In this document: in pieces, positions 47,590 through 59,643 of the stretch
Layout: each line of letters opens with the position of its first letter
Numbering within the stretch: the stretch's first letter is position 1
Assembly (NCBI GenBank): GCA_029255685.2
Contig: CM055320.2
Coordinates: 12,386,614 to 12,450,613, forward strand
Origin: Silene conica
Taxonomy: Eukaryota; Streptophyta; Magnoliopsida; Caryophyllales; Caryophyllaceae
Direction of reading: 5' to 3'
Length of the DNA stretch: 64,000 nucleotides
Translations under genes and position numbers: made by a program
Notes under the pieces: model-generated
Databases searched by the model: none
The model's input: the letters and a program-made list of their open reading frames with translations, nothing else
Told to the model about the DNA's origin: nothing

Positions 47590-48902
47590 GGGTGATGAAA
47601 TGGCTGGCCGACTTAGCATTGTCGCCACCGTCATCATCAAAGTCACGTCGTGACTGACGGGTTACAGCTTTGAGTAGAGAACCCGGTTGACTTAAGAACT
47701 TTTCAATAGCTTTAAGTCTTTGAGATTGCTCGACTTCACGTTGCTTTAGCTGAGCATTCTCTTCAAGGACTCTACCGACGATACCTGGGGTTAATAGTCA
47801 AATTTGGTTAATAGTCTTATATATAAACATGGTATTATATTCTTTCACTAAATGATAAAATCATTGGTTAGTCTTAATCTTCAATACACTACAAAATACT
47901 AACTTGGGGTGTATGAAGTGTCCCCAACACTTGAGTGACGACGACGTTCCCAAAGAACTGGTGCTGCATTTCCCTTACCAAATACCAGCCCTTTCTTGTT
48001 GTAGCCGCCATGTTCTTCAAAGTAAAGCTTATTATCGTCGATCTGTTCCGCCGGTACCCCTTCACTTATCAGACGACTCTTCCTTGAGAAAACCTTGCCT
48101 TACAAAACAAAAACAGAGTTTGATTAGTGTCATCTACGTTAATTAATTACTAAAACAATTTACTAAAAAATAAAGAAAAGTTTGTGGTAACTTACAAAGA
48201 ATTGTTCCGATTTCCTTGACACCCATCCCTTTTTGGCATGTTTCTTGGTCTTCTCGAGCAAAACCAAGGCGGATGGTACATCACTCTCATCTTGCCCAGC
48301 CTACAATTTAAATCATAAACACTTGTTAAAAAAAGTACTCAAATCAAATGACAGACAATTGTTAAAAAGTTACTCAAATCGAGAAAAAGTTAAGTAAAAA
48401 CTATTAAATTACCATTTCATCCATAACTTGGAGGGTGTTTCTACGACCCATTATATGAGTACCTAAGGCCTTCCCTTTTTCGTTACTTCCGGACATCCTA
48501 TTAGCTTTGTTCTTTTCGGATGACGTCTTAAACTTCGGATCTGTGATGGGTTTATTATCCAAAATTTGTCGGTGTATATCAGCTGGTACCCAAGATGGCC
48601 TATGCTCCGCATCTTTCTGAGAAGCCCGGTGGACCATTTTGCGTAGGCGTGTCTTCATTATGTCAGTCCAAGCCGCCTTCACCGCATCTTTGTCACGAGG
48701 ATGAAAGGTAACATGTTTCTGTTTCAAAAAATAATATAGTCAGAAAATAAATAAATAATGAAACGAAAATAGGTAATAGTTAATAAATACCTCAAACCAA
48801 TCCCACCATTCCTTCTTCAATGCATCAGACGTCATCTTCCATCTTGGCGCGTATTCCTTCTATTTAGACATTAAGATCGGAGACTTCTTTGTGACTAAAC
48901 CT
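47590..48902 (-). pseudogene. CACTA second gene: Transposase_24 (Ptta/En/Spm) family
   Basis: Minus-strand exons with likely GT-AG borders: ~48902-48792 (KEYAPRWKMTSDALKKEWWDWFE), 48721-48413 (KHVTFHPRDKDAVKAAWTDIMKTRLRKMVHRA...RPSWVPADI), ~48301-48197 (SALVLLEKTKKHAKKGWVSRKSEQF), ~48098-47904 and ~47780-47590 (a coiled coil, ENAQLKQREVEQSQRLKAIE). This is the DNA-binding partner gene found 3' of tnp2 in plant CACTA elements. An upstream exon near 49170-49000 (PPPPPQPQ...LDPTDYDGGM) likely belongs too. Exons look fairly intact, but the element as a whole is broken. Confidence 0.75.
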
Positions 48903-49267
48903 GAAAAAGAGTTGAAATTGAAAATATAATAATCAAGAAGTAATCAAAGTATAGTTTATATATATAGGATCAATAAGTAAACAAATGACACACTTACCAC
49001 ATGCCGCCGTCATAGTCAGTAGGATCGAGGTGAAGTCGACGTATAGCCTGAGGCTGAGGAGGAGGAGGAGGAGCAGCATCATGTATCGACATGTCCTCGT
49101 TATTAGCTCCATCCCGATCGTCCCTCAACTTGATGACTACCACTACCTCGTCGTCTTCCCCGCATATTATCAAACTAATATAGCAACAAAGAAAGAAATA
49201 AAATACACAATTAACTTGAATAATAAAGGTAATAAGATGATTTCATTGATATTAAGCCATACGGCAT

Positions 49268-49936
49268 CTACAAATTAAAGTAGGATGAACACAGTAATAT
49301 CAAGACATACAACATTATCAAATATAATAGATAGAAGTCATAATCATCATCATCACTTGAACAATTTATTCCTATATCCTTACAAAGAGAATCTATAATA
49401 TCTCCATCTCCGTCCTCATCCTTATCCTCATCCTCATCCTCCTCTTCCTCCTCTGCCACAATTTGTATATGTTCTGGTTCTTCCACAATTTCACCTTCAT
49501 CTTCATCTTCTTCTTCTACTTCAATTGGTGACAATATTGTTTCACCATTAGTAACATTTTCTTGAAAAAAAGATTTATCAATGGGAGTATCGACATGTGA
49601 TCTAGCCTTGGTTTTAAATACCGCTGACCATTGACTTTGATCTTTTTTTATACCTGGATAAGGAGTATAATAAACTTGTTCCACTTTATACGCCAACACA
49701 AATGGGCCGTACTTTTCAAATTTTATACTCCGGTTAACATCCACACGCTTATATTCTTTATGTACCTGCATTCCTCTTTCGGAGTTATCTATCCAACTAC
49801 ATTTGAATAAAATGACTTTGTTAGTGTCTTCTGGTTTTGTATAAGTCATCTCAATAATTTCGTCAAGGGTTCCATAATAGTCAGCTCCTTCAGTGGAACT
49901 CACACAAACTCCATTGTTAATTGTGCATTTTTCCAA
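49268..49936 (-). pseudogene. CACTA transposase C-terminal region (DUF4216-like)
   Basis: Frame with 'DYYGTLDEIIEMTY', 'KVILFKCSWIDNSERGMQVHKEYKRVDVN' and 'FVLAYKVEQVYYTPYP', the DUF4216 pattern that follows DUF4218 in plant tnp2 proteins, then a long acidic EEEEDED tail. It is separated from the upstream segments by frame changes. Members of the host transposase family carry these domains in one protein. Confidence 0.8.
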
Positions 49937-50257
49937 ATCTTTCCCTTGAATGAAATCTCGAAATTTGTAGCCATTGATGGAATAGCTTTACATGTTCTAA
50001 CTTTTCTTGAGGGACCATTTGCTAAGGCAATTAGAACTGGATCTTCTATATTAATAACCTAAGATCTAAACCATCTGGGAAATCTCGTTTCATATTTTTC
50101 CCAAACATCATTGCCTATGGCACATTCAGGATGTTCTCTCATGATAAAATTTTCAAACAACCTAATTCAGATAAGGGGAATTATTAATTTTTGAACAACT
50201 AATAAATTACGTTTCAAATATCAGAATTTAGATTCTCCACTTACACTTCGTTGCGTT

Positions 50258-51040
50258 TCAATTCATCAGAATCGATGTTAGATAAAACGTAGAGGTGTGC
50301 GCGTTCATATTCGTTATCCTCCAAAACCTTTCACGACACTTTCCAGAAGTAATGCCATCATGATCTTGAAATAGCTCAGGCAAGTTAGATTGTGTCGGCT
50401 TTTTTGAACCAACATCAAGGTCCCTTGCCTTTGTGTCTATGTGATCTTCAAAGTATAGGGAACAAAAATTTGATATTTCCTCAATTAAATATGCATTATA
50501 TATAAACCCTTCAACACGAGCTTTATTTTTAATTTTCTTTTTCAAATTATTCAAAAACCTACAAACACATTACTTTAGAATGAATAATATAATGATATAT
50601 ATTAAGTAATAAAGTAATAAAGGATCATGACATTACCTCTCAAAAGGATACATCCACCTATATTGCACAGGATCACCCATTTTCACTTCATATTGCAAAT
50701 AAATAGGTAAGTGTTCCATTGAGTTGAAAAAAGAACGTGGAATGATTTTCTCCAATTTGCAAATAATCTCCGCAATGTTATTTTCGAGACTTGTAATTTT
50801 TTCAATTTGTACTGATGAAGTACACAAATCTCTGAAAAACTGACTAATTTCAGTTATGGCATTCCACTCATTTTTTGGGAGAAGATGTCTCAAAGCAACT
50901 GGGAGTAATCGCTCCATAAAGATGTGACTATCATGACTTTTCAAATCGTACATCTTCAGTTCATTTATATCGACACACCTTCTCAAATCGGAAGCATAAC
51001 CGTCGGGAAACTTTAGTTTGTATAGCTATTCACATATGAC
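50258..51040 (-). pseudogene. CACTA transposase middle region (DUF4218-like), broken
   Basis: 50986-50633 reads 'ELKMYDLKSHDSHIFMERLLPVALRHLLP', 'EITSLENNIAEIICKLEKIIPRSFF' and 'MEHLPIYLQYEVKMGDPVQYRWMYPFER', the DUF4218 core. 50554-50258 continues in another frame (ARVEGFIYNAYLIEEISNFCSLYFED). An in-frame TAG near 51027 and frame changes disrupt it. Confidence 0.8.
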
Positions 51041-52166
51041 CTTCTTTTGCTCCTTTTTCTAAATGACCGAATCCCCTTTTCTTTTACTTGAACAAAGACG
51101 CAACATGCCTTTCTCTGCATTTGAGTCTAATTTTGTCTTTCCTTTCACATCTATCACAGTGTGAATTATTTGCTCGAAAAAAATTTTCTCAATATGCATG
51201 ACATCAAAGTTATGTCTAATTAGTAGCGTGCTCCAATAGGGAAGCTCTCAAGAGATGCTTTGTTTCCACCACCGGCCAATCCATTTTGCTTTAAGCGATT
51301 TCAATTCACGGTCACATGCATCAACAACTTTTGGTAAATGTTTCACACATTCCCGCACTTGTTCGCCTGTTAACCTCTTTGCAGCAACGTCGTTCTCAAC
51401 TTTCCATTTCCTAAAATGACCTTATCCTTGCGAAAAACATGATTACTTTCTAAAAACTGTCTATGACAATCAAACCAACTCCATTTTTTGCTATGCTGCA
51501 GCCAAACTGACTTAGTCTCATTTTTCATACAATACGGACATGCATGCTCACCAGCAGACCAACCAGATAACATGCCATATGCAGGAAAGTCGTTGATCGT
51601 CCATAGGAGTGCGGCTTTTAGATCAAAGTTTGGCTTCAATGAGACGTCATAGGTTAAGAGCCACGTGTCCCATAATTGCTTCAACTCGTGAATTAAAGTC
51701 TGCAAATAGACGTCAAGGTTTTTCTTTGGACTGTGGGGACCGGGAATAAGTAATGTTAAGAACATAAACTGTCTTTTCATACAGAGCCAGGGTGGTAAAT
51801 TGTATGGAGTAAGTATCACCGGCCAACATGAATATTGCTTCCCGAATTGACTAAACGGTGCGAAACCATCAGTGCAAAGTCCAAGACGGACATTCCTAGG
51901 CTCAGATGCAAAAGAAGGATGCATCCGATCAAACTGTTTCCAAGCCTCCCTGTCACTTGGATGAGACATTGTTTCACTAACACGAGGGTATTCATAATGT
52001 CAACGCATTTCTCCCGCGATGTGCTTTGTGGAATAAAGGCGTTGCAACCGTGGTCCTAATGGAAATAAGTTTAGAACTTTTCGGGAACCCTTTTGCCATT
52101 TGCATTTTTCTCTAATTTATACCTATTCGTACCACATTTTCTGCACTTATCAAGAAGAGCGTCGTC
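51041..52166 (-). pseudogene. CACTA tnp2 transposase, C-terminal piece
   Basis: From 52166 the frame reads DDALLDKCRKCGTNRYKLEKNANGK; from 51969 on come 'MSHPSDREAWKQFDRMHPSFASEPRNVRLGLCTDGFAPF', 'CWPVILTPYNLPPWLCMKRQFMFLTLLIPGP', 'LLWTINDFPAYGMLSGWSAGEHACPYC', the hallmark tnp2 (PF02992) stretch. Frame breaks follow near 51370 and 51240. The N-terminal piece lies at 63734-63960. Confidence 0.9.
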
Positions 52167-52223
52167 TGTAACAACCCGACCCGCCACCGTCGTAACACAA
52201 CCCCAATAAGATGGGATGTGTAC
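52167..52223 (-). mobile_element. TRIM LTR, first piece (split by the Tekay insertion)
   Basis: TGTAACAACCCGACCCGCC through AGATGGGATG aligns with the inverse of the 8146/8497 TRIM LTR end; the LTR resumes at 61733. The last five bases, TGTAC, form the Tekay target duplication. The preceding TCGTC (52162-52166) matches TCATC at 63734-63738. Confidence 0.85.
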
Positions 52224-53273
52224 TGTAACAACCTTGAATTTTTGGGCACGTTTGTATCGTAATTGGTGTGTGTGTGTCGTGCTAGTCATGCTAGTTAGGG
52301 GTTTCGAACTAGAGATCTCATATTTATGTGTCATGCTTGTGGTAGGGTTCGATCTTGGGGTCACTAGGTGAGGGTCTTGGGCCTCGATTTCTGTGTAAAC
52401 ATAAACAGCCCAATACTCCGTTTATGAAACCCTCACAACAACTCCCTCCTGCCGCCCTATAAGAGCCTTTTTCGACCTAGTTCTGACCTAGCCTCCACAC
52501 ACACGACACCTTGAGTCTTCTACCGCCACCACACAGAAGAGAAAGAGAGTCTTCACTGCCACCATCACCTACACGGTTGCCCAGAAATCCGATCTGAAGA
52601 CAGGTAAGCCACTGACGTTTTTTTTATCACGTTAGATTGTAGCATCTTTGTCGAGTCTGTTGTATGGTGGCGTCTGGTCGTCGTGGTTTGGCTAGGCTGT
52701 CATGTGTTGCTGGGTGTTTAAGGGGTGTCAGGGTGGTGTTTGTTTTGGTCGTGGTGCGTCGGTAACGTTGTAGGAGGGGTGTTTGTCGGGTCTGTTCGCA
52801 AGGGGTTTGCTGGTCGTGGAGAAGGTGTGCTCAGGGAAGGAGTTTGGGGGTGGCACCACCGTTGACTCGGGGGAGGTCGACGCGGTGGTACCACCATGGT
52901 GTCTTGTACTGGTGTCAGGGTGCGTCGGAGTGTCAGTTACAGGGGTGGCTGGAGGTGGTTGTTGCGTCGATGGTATTCTGAAAGTGTCGGGTACAGGAAG
53001 TCTAGGCGGGAGTCAGACCTGTTTGGTGGGCTCTGGTCTGACTCGCCGGCGGCCGTTGAGAGGTTCAGTGGTGTCAGGGAGGTAGTGGGGCGTTGGCTGT
53101 GTCGGAAGGAGCGGTCTGCTGGTGGCCGATGTGGTGGGTTGAGTGCTGGCGGTGGTTCGAAGTAGTGGTGAAGGTGGAGTCGGGTTGTAGGGGCTATCGG
53201 GTTTGTTTTTTTTAGTGTTGGACATGTTTTGCTTATTATTGTTATTATTACTATTATTATTATTATCATTATT

Positions 53274-53310
<37 letters not shown>

Positions 53311-54312
53311 CCCTTATGAATTTTATTATTAGTATTTTATTATTATTTTGTCATTTATGAGTATTTTGATAATTATGGTAAAGATATTTTGGATTTGGTT
53401 TTAATAAGTGTATTTATCATTTGAATTTCAAATCAAAGTGCTATTTTTGGAAGGTTGCTATTTTGGGTAACCTCGTTGTTAGGAAGCTTTCTATTTATAG
53501 GGGGGTTTCTATAAGTAGAGTGTGCATACGTATTTCGTGAATTAGGATGTTTATTAATTATATAATATTTGTTTAGGAAGCGGGTTTCGTGTGGAACATT
53601 TCTAAGCAAGCTTTGGTTTGATCTGCATTCCTGCTATTTAAGGTAGGGGAAAGTACTGGTTATATATTATCATGTGATCCATTCTCAGTGGCATTAAGCA
53701 TGTTCGTTACTTAATATCATTTGACCATTGTGTTGAGTTGTTATCTTATACTGTGTTTAATTATGATGAGATTATATATATATGTTTTGGGCTTTGTGAT
53801 ATGGAGTTGGATCGGTGCGGAGTATATATATATGGAGTTGGATCGGTGCGGAGTATATATGGCGTTGGATCGGTGCGGAGTATATATATGGAGTTGGATC
53901 GGTGCGGAGTTTATTGGCGTTGGATCGGTGCGGAGTTTATTAATTATATTGTTATGCTATTCTTTACCTACTCAACCTCGTGGTTGACCCTGTGTATTCG
54001 TGATCACCTGTGATGAACCAATTATTGGGGAGCAGAATGACAGGTGCTGAGACTAAGGGGGAGCTATGGGAGAAAGAGCTTGGATCCGGACCAGTTTAGA
54101 TGTCTAGATCGCCTTAGCCAGTTTTGAGTTGTACTTTATTTATGTTGATAAGACTTTTTGGATCTGATGTAAGAACACGTCTTGAGTTTAAATCCAATTA
54201 AAGTACTGTTTTTCTTTCCTTTGTATCTACTGCCTCGGGAAACCGAGATGGTAACACTCTCATTTATCTGAGGAGTCCTAGTTCAGGCCCTTGAATAAAC
54301 GGGGGTGTTACA
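52224..54312 (+). repeat. 5' LTR of the Tekay element
   Basis: TATAAG at 52458-52463 is the likely promoter and puts the RNA start near 52490. A strong splice-donor-like CAG/GTAAGCC lies at 52603, followed by a TTA/ATT microsatellite (53226-53310) and five copies of GTTGGATCGGTGCGGAGT (53803-53937). TTGAATAAAC near the 3' end may be the poly(A) signal. Open frames within the LTR recur in the 3' LTR and are not genes. Confidence 0.95.
53803..53937 (+). repeat. Tandem GTTGGATCGGTGCGGAGT units in the Tekay LTR
   Basis: Five units spaced ~24-32 bp apart by short TA-rich linkers, duplicated in the 3' LTR at 61223-61357. The core GATCGGTGCGGAGT also forms the array in the unlike LTR at 62440-62665. 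Confidence 0.9.
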
Positions 54313-54314
54313 AA

Positions 54315-54327
54315 GTGGTATCAGAGC
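54315..54327 (+). other. Primer-binding site (initiator tRNA-Met) of the Tekay element
   Basis: TGGTATCAGAGCG, three bases after the 5' LTR, complementary to the 3' end of plant initiator tRNA-Met as usual for Tekay/Del chromoviruses. Confidence 0.95.
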
Positions 54328-54873
54328 GAACGATCCTCAGGCCTAACCTAATGAACCTAATGAATGTAGGAGAGTCTAAATAAAAAGAACCCCGGGATAG
54401 GACTGTTAGGAGCACACTAAAGGGGAAGTATGAGTCTGGGGCCCCCTCACACCGAACCATAGGCCCTATCAGTTTTACCCGGGAACCCAGAGTGCATATA
54501 TGAGAGAATCAGGGTAGATTAGGAAAGGATGGAAGTAATGGTATGTTGTGATAAAGTATCCATACAATTTGAGTATATGAAACTAATTGGAATAGCCGGG
54601 AGGGGCATGAACATGAAAGGGATTTTATTTGTGAATAAAAGAGGTGTGAATTGATGTGGTTATGTGAAGTATTTTGAAACATGTCAGTAACTGCTTTCAT
54701 TCCTTTCTCATTATGTCTAGTGATATGCGGTTATGTGATCCCGAGCCATGTTATAATTTGGTAGTACTCAATCTGATAGTTGACGCTAGACTTTATCGTT
54801 TAGGGATTTTAGCCCTAATCTTAATGGGTACCCACACGAGTCGGGACTCATTCCTTTTCTGTTGTATTATAGT

Positions 54874-57800
54874 ATGCCTCCGCGAAGAGACAACCTCGCT
54901 AACATCACCCAAGAGGAGTTAGATCTATTACGAGCTGAGATTGAGACTCTAAAGGCTAAACGAATGGACTCCGCGAAAATGAGCACGATAATTGCAAGGC
55001 ACCAACCCACCCATTTCACCGGGGAGGGTGAGCCTCATTTGCTGGGGGCCTGGTGCAGAGAATTTGGTAACCTGTTCGAGTTAGTGGACTGCCCTGAAGA
55101 GCTGATGGTCGACCAGGCTGCCCACTATCTGAGGGGTATGGCTGGAGACTGGTGGACCGCGAATAAGGGAGAGCTCCGGGAAGCAGCTATAGAGGGTGGG
55201 TCCGCGTTTGTTCCGTGGGATGCATTCAAGGGGGTTCTGAACGAGGCGTTTTTACCAGAATTCCAAAAGAGCAAGCTGAGGGAGGAGTTCGACTCATTCG
55301 AGATGTCGGAGGACATGACCGTAGAGGCTTACTACAGGAAGTTCATCCAGCTGGTGCACTACGTGGGCGACATGGGTTTCGACGATGCTATGTTAGCCAT
55401 GAAATTTGAGAGGGGATTATCAATCGCCATCAAAAAGAGACTGATTGCAGCTCCGCCCACCACAATCCGTGACATCTATTTACGGGCTGGGGCGGCGGAG
55501 AGGCTTTCGGTTATGATCAAAAAGGACAAGCAGTCCAAAGCAGAAAAGAGGAAAGCTGAAACAGTAGCAGAGGGTTCAGGGTCGAAGAAGCAAAGTAATA
55601 ACAAGTTCAGTGGGTACTTTGGAAGTAGTGCCTCTGGTGGTGGGAGAAATCAGAGTGGGGGAAATCACATGAGTGGGGTTTCTGGCAGTGGTTCGGCAGG
55701 AATTGTGTGTTTCGGCTGTGGAAAGAGGGGACATAAGCAGGCGGTGTGTCGTTCGTCTGGAGGAAATCAGTCCGGGGGCTATCGTACACCTACCTCCGGA
55801 TACCAGGGATCCCGTACTCAGTCCTATGGCAGCAGTGGCTATCGCACGCCCATGACAAACTATGGTGGAGGTGCGAAGTCAGGAGGCAGCAGCAACTACC
55901 AGAGGAACTACAACAACAACAACAATCAGAACCGTTCTTATCAAAATCAGTACAATGGAGGAGGGAACAGCAACAAGACGGGGACAGCAGGAAACCAGCA
56001 GGCTGGGACATCTGGTGCCAGCCAGAGTGGAGTCAAGTCCAGTGGCAAGCTCTTTGCCATGGGAAAGCAGGCAGCTCAGGAGGATGCACATGTGGTAACC
56101 GGTACTTTTCTTGTGAACTCTAAATCTACTTTTGTACTTTTCGATTCCGGTGCCACCCATTCGTTTGTGTCTAGAGATCATGTTAAGGCCTTGGGACTTG
56201 AGAGATTTGAGTGGATCGCGGATCCAGTGACCATACCATCAGGCGAGTCGATAGTCTGTAATAGAGTATATGGTAGTGTACCCATCAAAATCGGGGAAGC
56301 AATTTTCTATTGTGACCTCATAGAGTTTCCTCTGGGGGGCTTTGAGGTGATATTGGGGATGGACTGGCTAGGGAAGTATCGAGCTTTCATCGACTGTCAT
56401 CAAAAGAAGATTTCATTGAAGGGACCTAAGGGAGTGAGGGTGTCCTATAAGGGATACCGAGTCAAGCCAAAAATCAAATTCATATCCGTCAATACCTTGA
56501 AGTCTAGCTTGAGGAAAGGAGAAAGCTTAATTTTGTGCCAAATGTGGGATTGTGAGGCTGAGATCCCCAAGACTAGTGAGATACCTGTGGTACGGGAGTT
56601 CGAGGGAGTTTTTCGAGACGACGTTCCGGGGTTACCGCCAAGGAGGGAGGTGGAATTTTCCATTGACCTCAAACCAGGGGCGGGACCGATCTCTAAATCA
56701 CCGTACCGTATGGGACCAAAAGAAATGGAGGAGTTGAAGAAACAATTGGATGAGCTAGCTGAGAAAGGGTTCATTCGACCCAGTGTGTCGCCCTGGGGAG
56801 CACCCGTGTTATTTGTGAAGAAGAAGGATGGGAGTTTGAGGTTGTGTGTTGATTATCGAGAACTGAACAATGTAACCATCAAGAATCGTTATCCGTTGCC
56901 GAGAATTGACGACTTGTTCGATCAGTTAAGTGGAGCTGGGGTTTTCTCCAAGATTGATTTGAGGTCCGGGTATCATCAATTGAGGATAAAGGATGAAGAC
57001 ATTCCGAAGACTGCTTTCCGAACTAGGTATGGCCACTATGAATTTGTGGTTATGCCCTTTGGATTGACTAATGCTCCAGCTGTGTTCATGGACTTGATGA
57101 ATCGAGTCTTCAGCCCGTATCTAGACAAGTTCGTGGTGGTATTCATAGATGACATTCTGGTATATTCTAAGAATGCAGAAGAGCACGAAGATCATTTGAG
57201 GAAGGTACTTCAGACCTTGGAGGAGCATAAGCTCAATGCTAAGTTGAGCAAGTGTGAGTTCTGGTTGGAGAAAGTGGCATTTCTGGGGCATGTAATCTCA
57301 AAAGAGGGGGTGGCTGTTGATCCTAGCAAGATCGAGGCAGTGACTAAGTGGCAGAGTCCGAAGAATGTGAGTGAGATTCGAAGCTTTCTGGGTTTAGCTG
57401 GTTATTACCGAAGATTCGTCAAAGATTTTTCAAAGATAGCGAAGCCGTTGACGTCGTTGATGAGGAAGGAGAACCGTTATATCTGGGATGAGAGTTGTGA
57501 GAAGGCATTCCTAACCCTTAAGGAACGCCTGACAACAGCTCCTATCCTGGCCTTACCAGTTGGGAGTGATAATTTTGAAGTATACACCGACGCTTCAAAA
57601 CATGGGTTGGGTTGTGTGCTAATGCAGAATGGTAGGGTGATCGCGTATGCTTCTCGCCAGTTGAAGACCTACGAAGAGAATTATCCGACTCATGATTTGG
57701 AGTTGGGCGCTGTGGTCTTTGCACTGAAATTGTGGCGTCATTACCTTTATGGAGCCACTTTTAAGGTGTTTTCTGACCATAAGAGCCTGAAATATATCTA

Positions 57801-59478
57801 CACCCAGAAGGAGTTGAACATGAGGCAGAGGAGGTGGATAGAGTTGATCGGAGATTATGATATGCAGATTGTCTATCACGAAGGCAAGGCAAATGTGGTA
57901 GCTGACGCTCTCAGTAGGAAGTCAATACATGCTGTGGATTGTGCCAGATCGAGGGGGAGATTGTATGGTGAGCTAAGGGAGATGGGAATATTCATGATCC
58001 GGAAAGGGGACACTCTTGGTGACTTGACAGTGGAGCCTGAGTTGTATGGGGAGATTCGAGAGTTACAGCAGAGCGATGAGAGAATCCAGAAGTGGCGTTT
58101 GATGGTGGAGAATGGAAATGGTGATGAGTCATCCAAGTTCAGTATTCATACCGATGGTAGTTTGAGGTTCAGTGGGCGATGGTGTGTACCGAGTGTTGAG
58201 GAGCTAAAGAAGAAGATCCTGACTGAAGCTCATGCTACTCCTTATTCTGTTCACCCAGGGGGTGATAAGCTGTATAAGGACCTTAAGAAGACGTTTTGGT
58301 GGCCGAATATGAAGAAGGAGGTCGCAGAGTTTGTCTCAAGATGTTTGACTTGTCAGAGGGTGAAAGGGGAGCATAAGAGACCTCAAGGGAAAGTTCAACC
58401 GTTAGATGTGCCAGAGTGGAAGTGGGAGAACATTTCAATGGACTTTATCGTGGGGTTGCCTCGAACTCAGAGGGGCAACAACATGATTTGGGTGATCGTG
58501 GATCGTTTGACCAAATCAGCTCACTTTATTCCCATGAAAGATACCTGGAGTAAAGCGGAATTGGCTAAGTCATATGTTCAGAATGTGGTCAAACTGCATG
58601 GCGTACCCAAGGATATCGTTTCGGATCGAGACTCGAGATTTATATCGAGATTTTGGCAGGAGTTGCAGGCTGCTTTGGGTACCCAATTGAAGATGAGTAC
58701 AGCTTTTCATCCGGCTACTGATGGTCAGACTGAGCGGACGATTCAGACTCTTGAGGACATGTTGAGGGCTTGTGTACTTGAGTTCGGAGGATCTTGGGAG
58801 GATCGACTGGGGTTGATCGAGTTTTCTTATAATAACAGCTACCATGCAAGCATAGGCATGGCCCCTTTCGAGGCTCTATACGGAAGGAAGTGTCGGAGCC
58901 CTGTGTGTTGGGATGATCGAGCTGATGTTGTGACATTGGGGCCAGATATGATTCAGGAGATGGTGGAGCAGGTTCAGATTATTCGTCAGAGGATGAGGGC
59001 CGCTCAGGATCGACAGAAAAGCTATGCGGATCTGAAGAGGAGTGATATTTCGTTTGAGGTCGGAGAGAAAGTTCTACTGAAGGTCTCTCCGATGAAAGGT
59101 GTGATGAGATTCGGCAAGCGTGGTAAATTGAGCCAGAAATTTATTGGGCCATTTGAGATCTTGGACAGAGTTGGAGAGGTGGCATATCGCTTGGCTTTGC
59201 CTCCAACCCTATCCAAGGTCCATAATGTGTTCCATGTGTCCCAGTTGAGGAAATACGTGAGTGATCCGTCACATGTGCTTCAGCATGAGGTGATCGAGGT
59301 GGATGAGCAGTTGGCATACATTGAGACTCCGAAAGAAATCCTAGACAGGAAGGTGCGGAAAACTCGCAACGGAGAGACGATCTTGGTGAAGGTCCTGTGG
59401 ACCAATCATAATCAGGAGGAGGCTACATGGGAGCCTGAGGCATCCATGAGAGAGCGTTATCCGCATTTGTTCGATTGA
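54874..59478 (+). CDS. Tekay chromovirus Gag-Pol polyprotein, 1,534 aa, intact
   Basis: Retrotransposon replication polyprotein. The first ATG is at 54874 (MPPRRDN); upstream the frame is open but lacks an ATG. Domains by residue: gag ~1-250 and a Gly/Ser/Asn/Gln-rich linker; CCHC zinc knuckle at 279 ([14 protein letters not shown]); aspartic protease at 423-425 (DSG within FDSGATHSF); reverse transcriptase ~590-770 with FIDD at 757-760; RNase H from ~904 (YTDAS, D906); integrase zinc finger ~1120-1160 (CLTC at 1157) and catalytic D1190, D1251 and E1287 (D,D-35-E); C-terminal chromodomain ~1470-1534 ([16 protein letters not shown]), which in this clade targets insertion. No stop or frameshift. 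PBS, PPT and chromodomain type fit Tekay/Del. Expression is driven from the 5' LTR. Confidence 0.97.
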   Translation: MPPRRDNLANITQEELDLLRAEIETLKAKRMDSAKMSTIIARHQPTHFTGEGEPHLLGAWCREFGNLFELVDCPEELMVDQAAHYLRGMAGDWWTANKGELREAAIEGGSAFVPWDAFKGVLNEAFLPEFQKSKLREEFDSFEMSEDMTVEAYYRKFIQLVHYVGDMGFDDAMLAMKFERGLSIAIKKRLIAAPPTTIRDIYLRAGAAERLSVMIKKDKQSKAEKRKAETVAEGSGSKKQSNNKFSGYFGSSASGGGRNQSGGNHMSGVSGSGSAGIVCFGCGKRGHKQAVCRSSGGNQSGGYRTPTSGYQGSRTQSYGSSGYRTPMTNYGGGAKSGGSSNYQRNYNNNNNQNRSYQNQYNGGGNSNKTGTAGNQQAGTSGASQSGVKSSGKLFAMGKQAAQEDAHVVTGTFLVNSKSTFVLFDSGATHSFVSRDHVKALGLERFEWIADPVTIPSGESIVCNRVYGSVPIKIGEAIFYCDLIEFPLGGFEVILGMDWLGKYRAFIDCHQKKISLKGPKGVRVSYKGYRVKPKIKFISVNTLKSSLRKGESLILCQMWDCEAEIPKTSEIPVVREFEGVFRDDVPGLPPRREVEFSIDLKPGAGPISKSPYRMGPKEMEELKKQLDELAEKGFIRPSVSPWGAPVLFVKKKDGSLRLCVDYRELNNVTIKNRYPLPRIDDLFDQLSGAGVFSKIDLRSGYHQLRIKDEDIPKTAFRTRYGHYEFVVMPFGLTNAPAVFMDLMNRVFSPYLDKFVVVFIDDILVYSKNAEEHEDHLRKVLQTLEEHKLNAKLSKCEFWLEKVAFLGHVISKEGVAVDPSKIEAVTKWQSPKNVSEIRSFLGLAGYYRRFVKDFSKIAKPLTSLMRKENRYIWDESCEKAFLTLKERLTTAPILALPVGSDNFEVYTDASKHGLGCVLMQNGRVIAYASRQLKTYEENYPTHDLELGAVVFALKLWRHYLYGATFKVFSDHKSLKYIYTQKELNMRQRRWIELIGDYDMQIVYHEGKANVVADALSRKSIHAVDCARSRGRLYGELREMGIFMIRKGDTLGDLTVEPELYGEIRELQQSDERIQKWRLMVENGNGDESSKFSIHTDGSLRFSGRWCVPSVEELKKKILTEAHATPYSVHPGGDKLYKDLKKTFWWPNMKKEVAEFVSRCLTCQRVKGEHKRPQGKVQPLDVPEWKWENISMDFIVGLPRTQRGNNMIWVIVDRLTKSAHFIPMKDTWSKAELAKSYVQNVVKLHGVPKDIVSDRDSRFISRFWQELQAALGTQLKMSTAFHPATDGQTERTIQTLEDMLRACVLEFGGSWEDRLGLIEFSYNNSYHASIGMAPFEALYGRKCRSPVCWDDRADVVTLGPDMIQEMVEQVQIIRQRMRAAQDRQKSYADLKRSDISFEVGEKVLLKVSPMKGVMRFGKRGKLSQKFIGPFEILDRVGEVAYRLALPPTLSKVHNVFHVSQLRKYVSDPSHVLQHEVIEVDEQLAYIETPKEILDRKVRKTRNGETILVKVLWTNHNQEEATWEPEASMRERYPHLFD

Positions 59479-59507
59479 GGTAAGTTACGCGGACGTAACT
59501 TTTCTTT

Positions 59508-59520
59508 AAGGGGGGTGGAA
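59508..59520 (+). other. Upstream polypurine tract (PPT1) followed by TGTAACATTC
   Basis: AAGGGGGGTGGAA just before TGTAACAT at 59521, thirty bases after the gag-pol stop. It looks like a PPT/LTR-start pair, but in this copy the LTR begins 123 bp downstream. Confidence 0.6.
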
Positions 59521-59630
59521 TGTAACATTCTATGTTTTAGGTGAACTTGTGTGTTGTTTTGTGTCCCACGCGGTTTGGGTTGGTTGTTTTGTCATTTGAG
59601 TGTTGTTGAACTTCGGGACGAAGTCCTTTT

Positions 59631-59643
59631 AAGGGGGAAAGAC
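59631..59643 (+). other. Functional polypurine tract (PPT2) of the Tekay element
   Basis: AAGGGGGAAAGAC immediately precedes the 3' LTR at 59644. A small hairpin (AACTTCGGGACGAAGT) lies just upstream, a feature seen before gypsy PPTs in this window. Confidence 0.85.

Larger units (their letters stand above)
46969..52166 (-). mobile_element. Degenerate En/Spm CACTA transposon (3' part; 5' part resumes at 63734)
   Basis: The terminus CACTACAAAA at 46969 follows GGG. Dense subterminal TTGCGACGGA/TCCGTCGCAA repeats in both orientations occupy 46995-47295. On the minus strand come, from high to low coordinates, a tnp2-type transposase, DUF4218, DUF4216 and a Transposase_24 (Ptta/En/Spm) gene. In-frame stops and frame changes show it is inactive. 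The tnp2 gene is split by an 11.6-kb insertion (52167-63733) and resumes at 63734. The other terminus is outside the window. Confidence 0.9.

Noticed and set aside
52783..53165. 100- and 89-residue frames repeated at 60203-60585
   Set aside because: They lie inside both LTRs and are Gly/Val/Arg-rich; LTR sequence, not genes.
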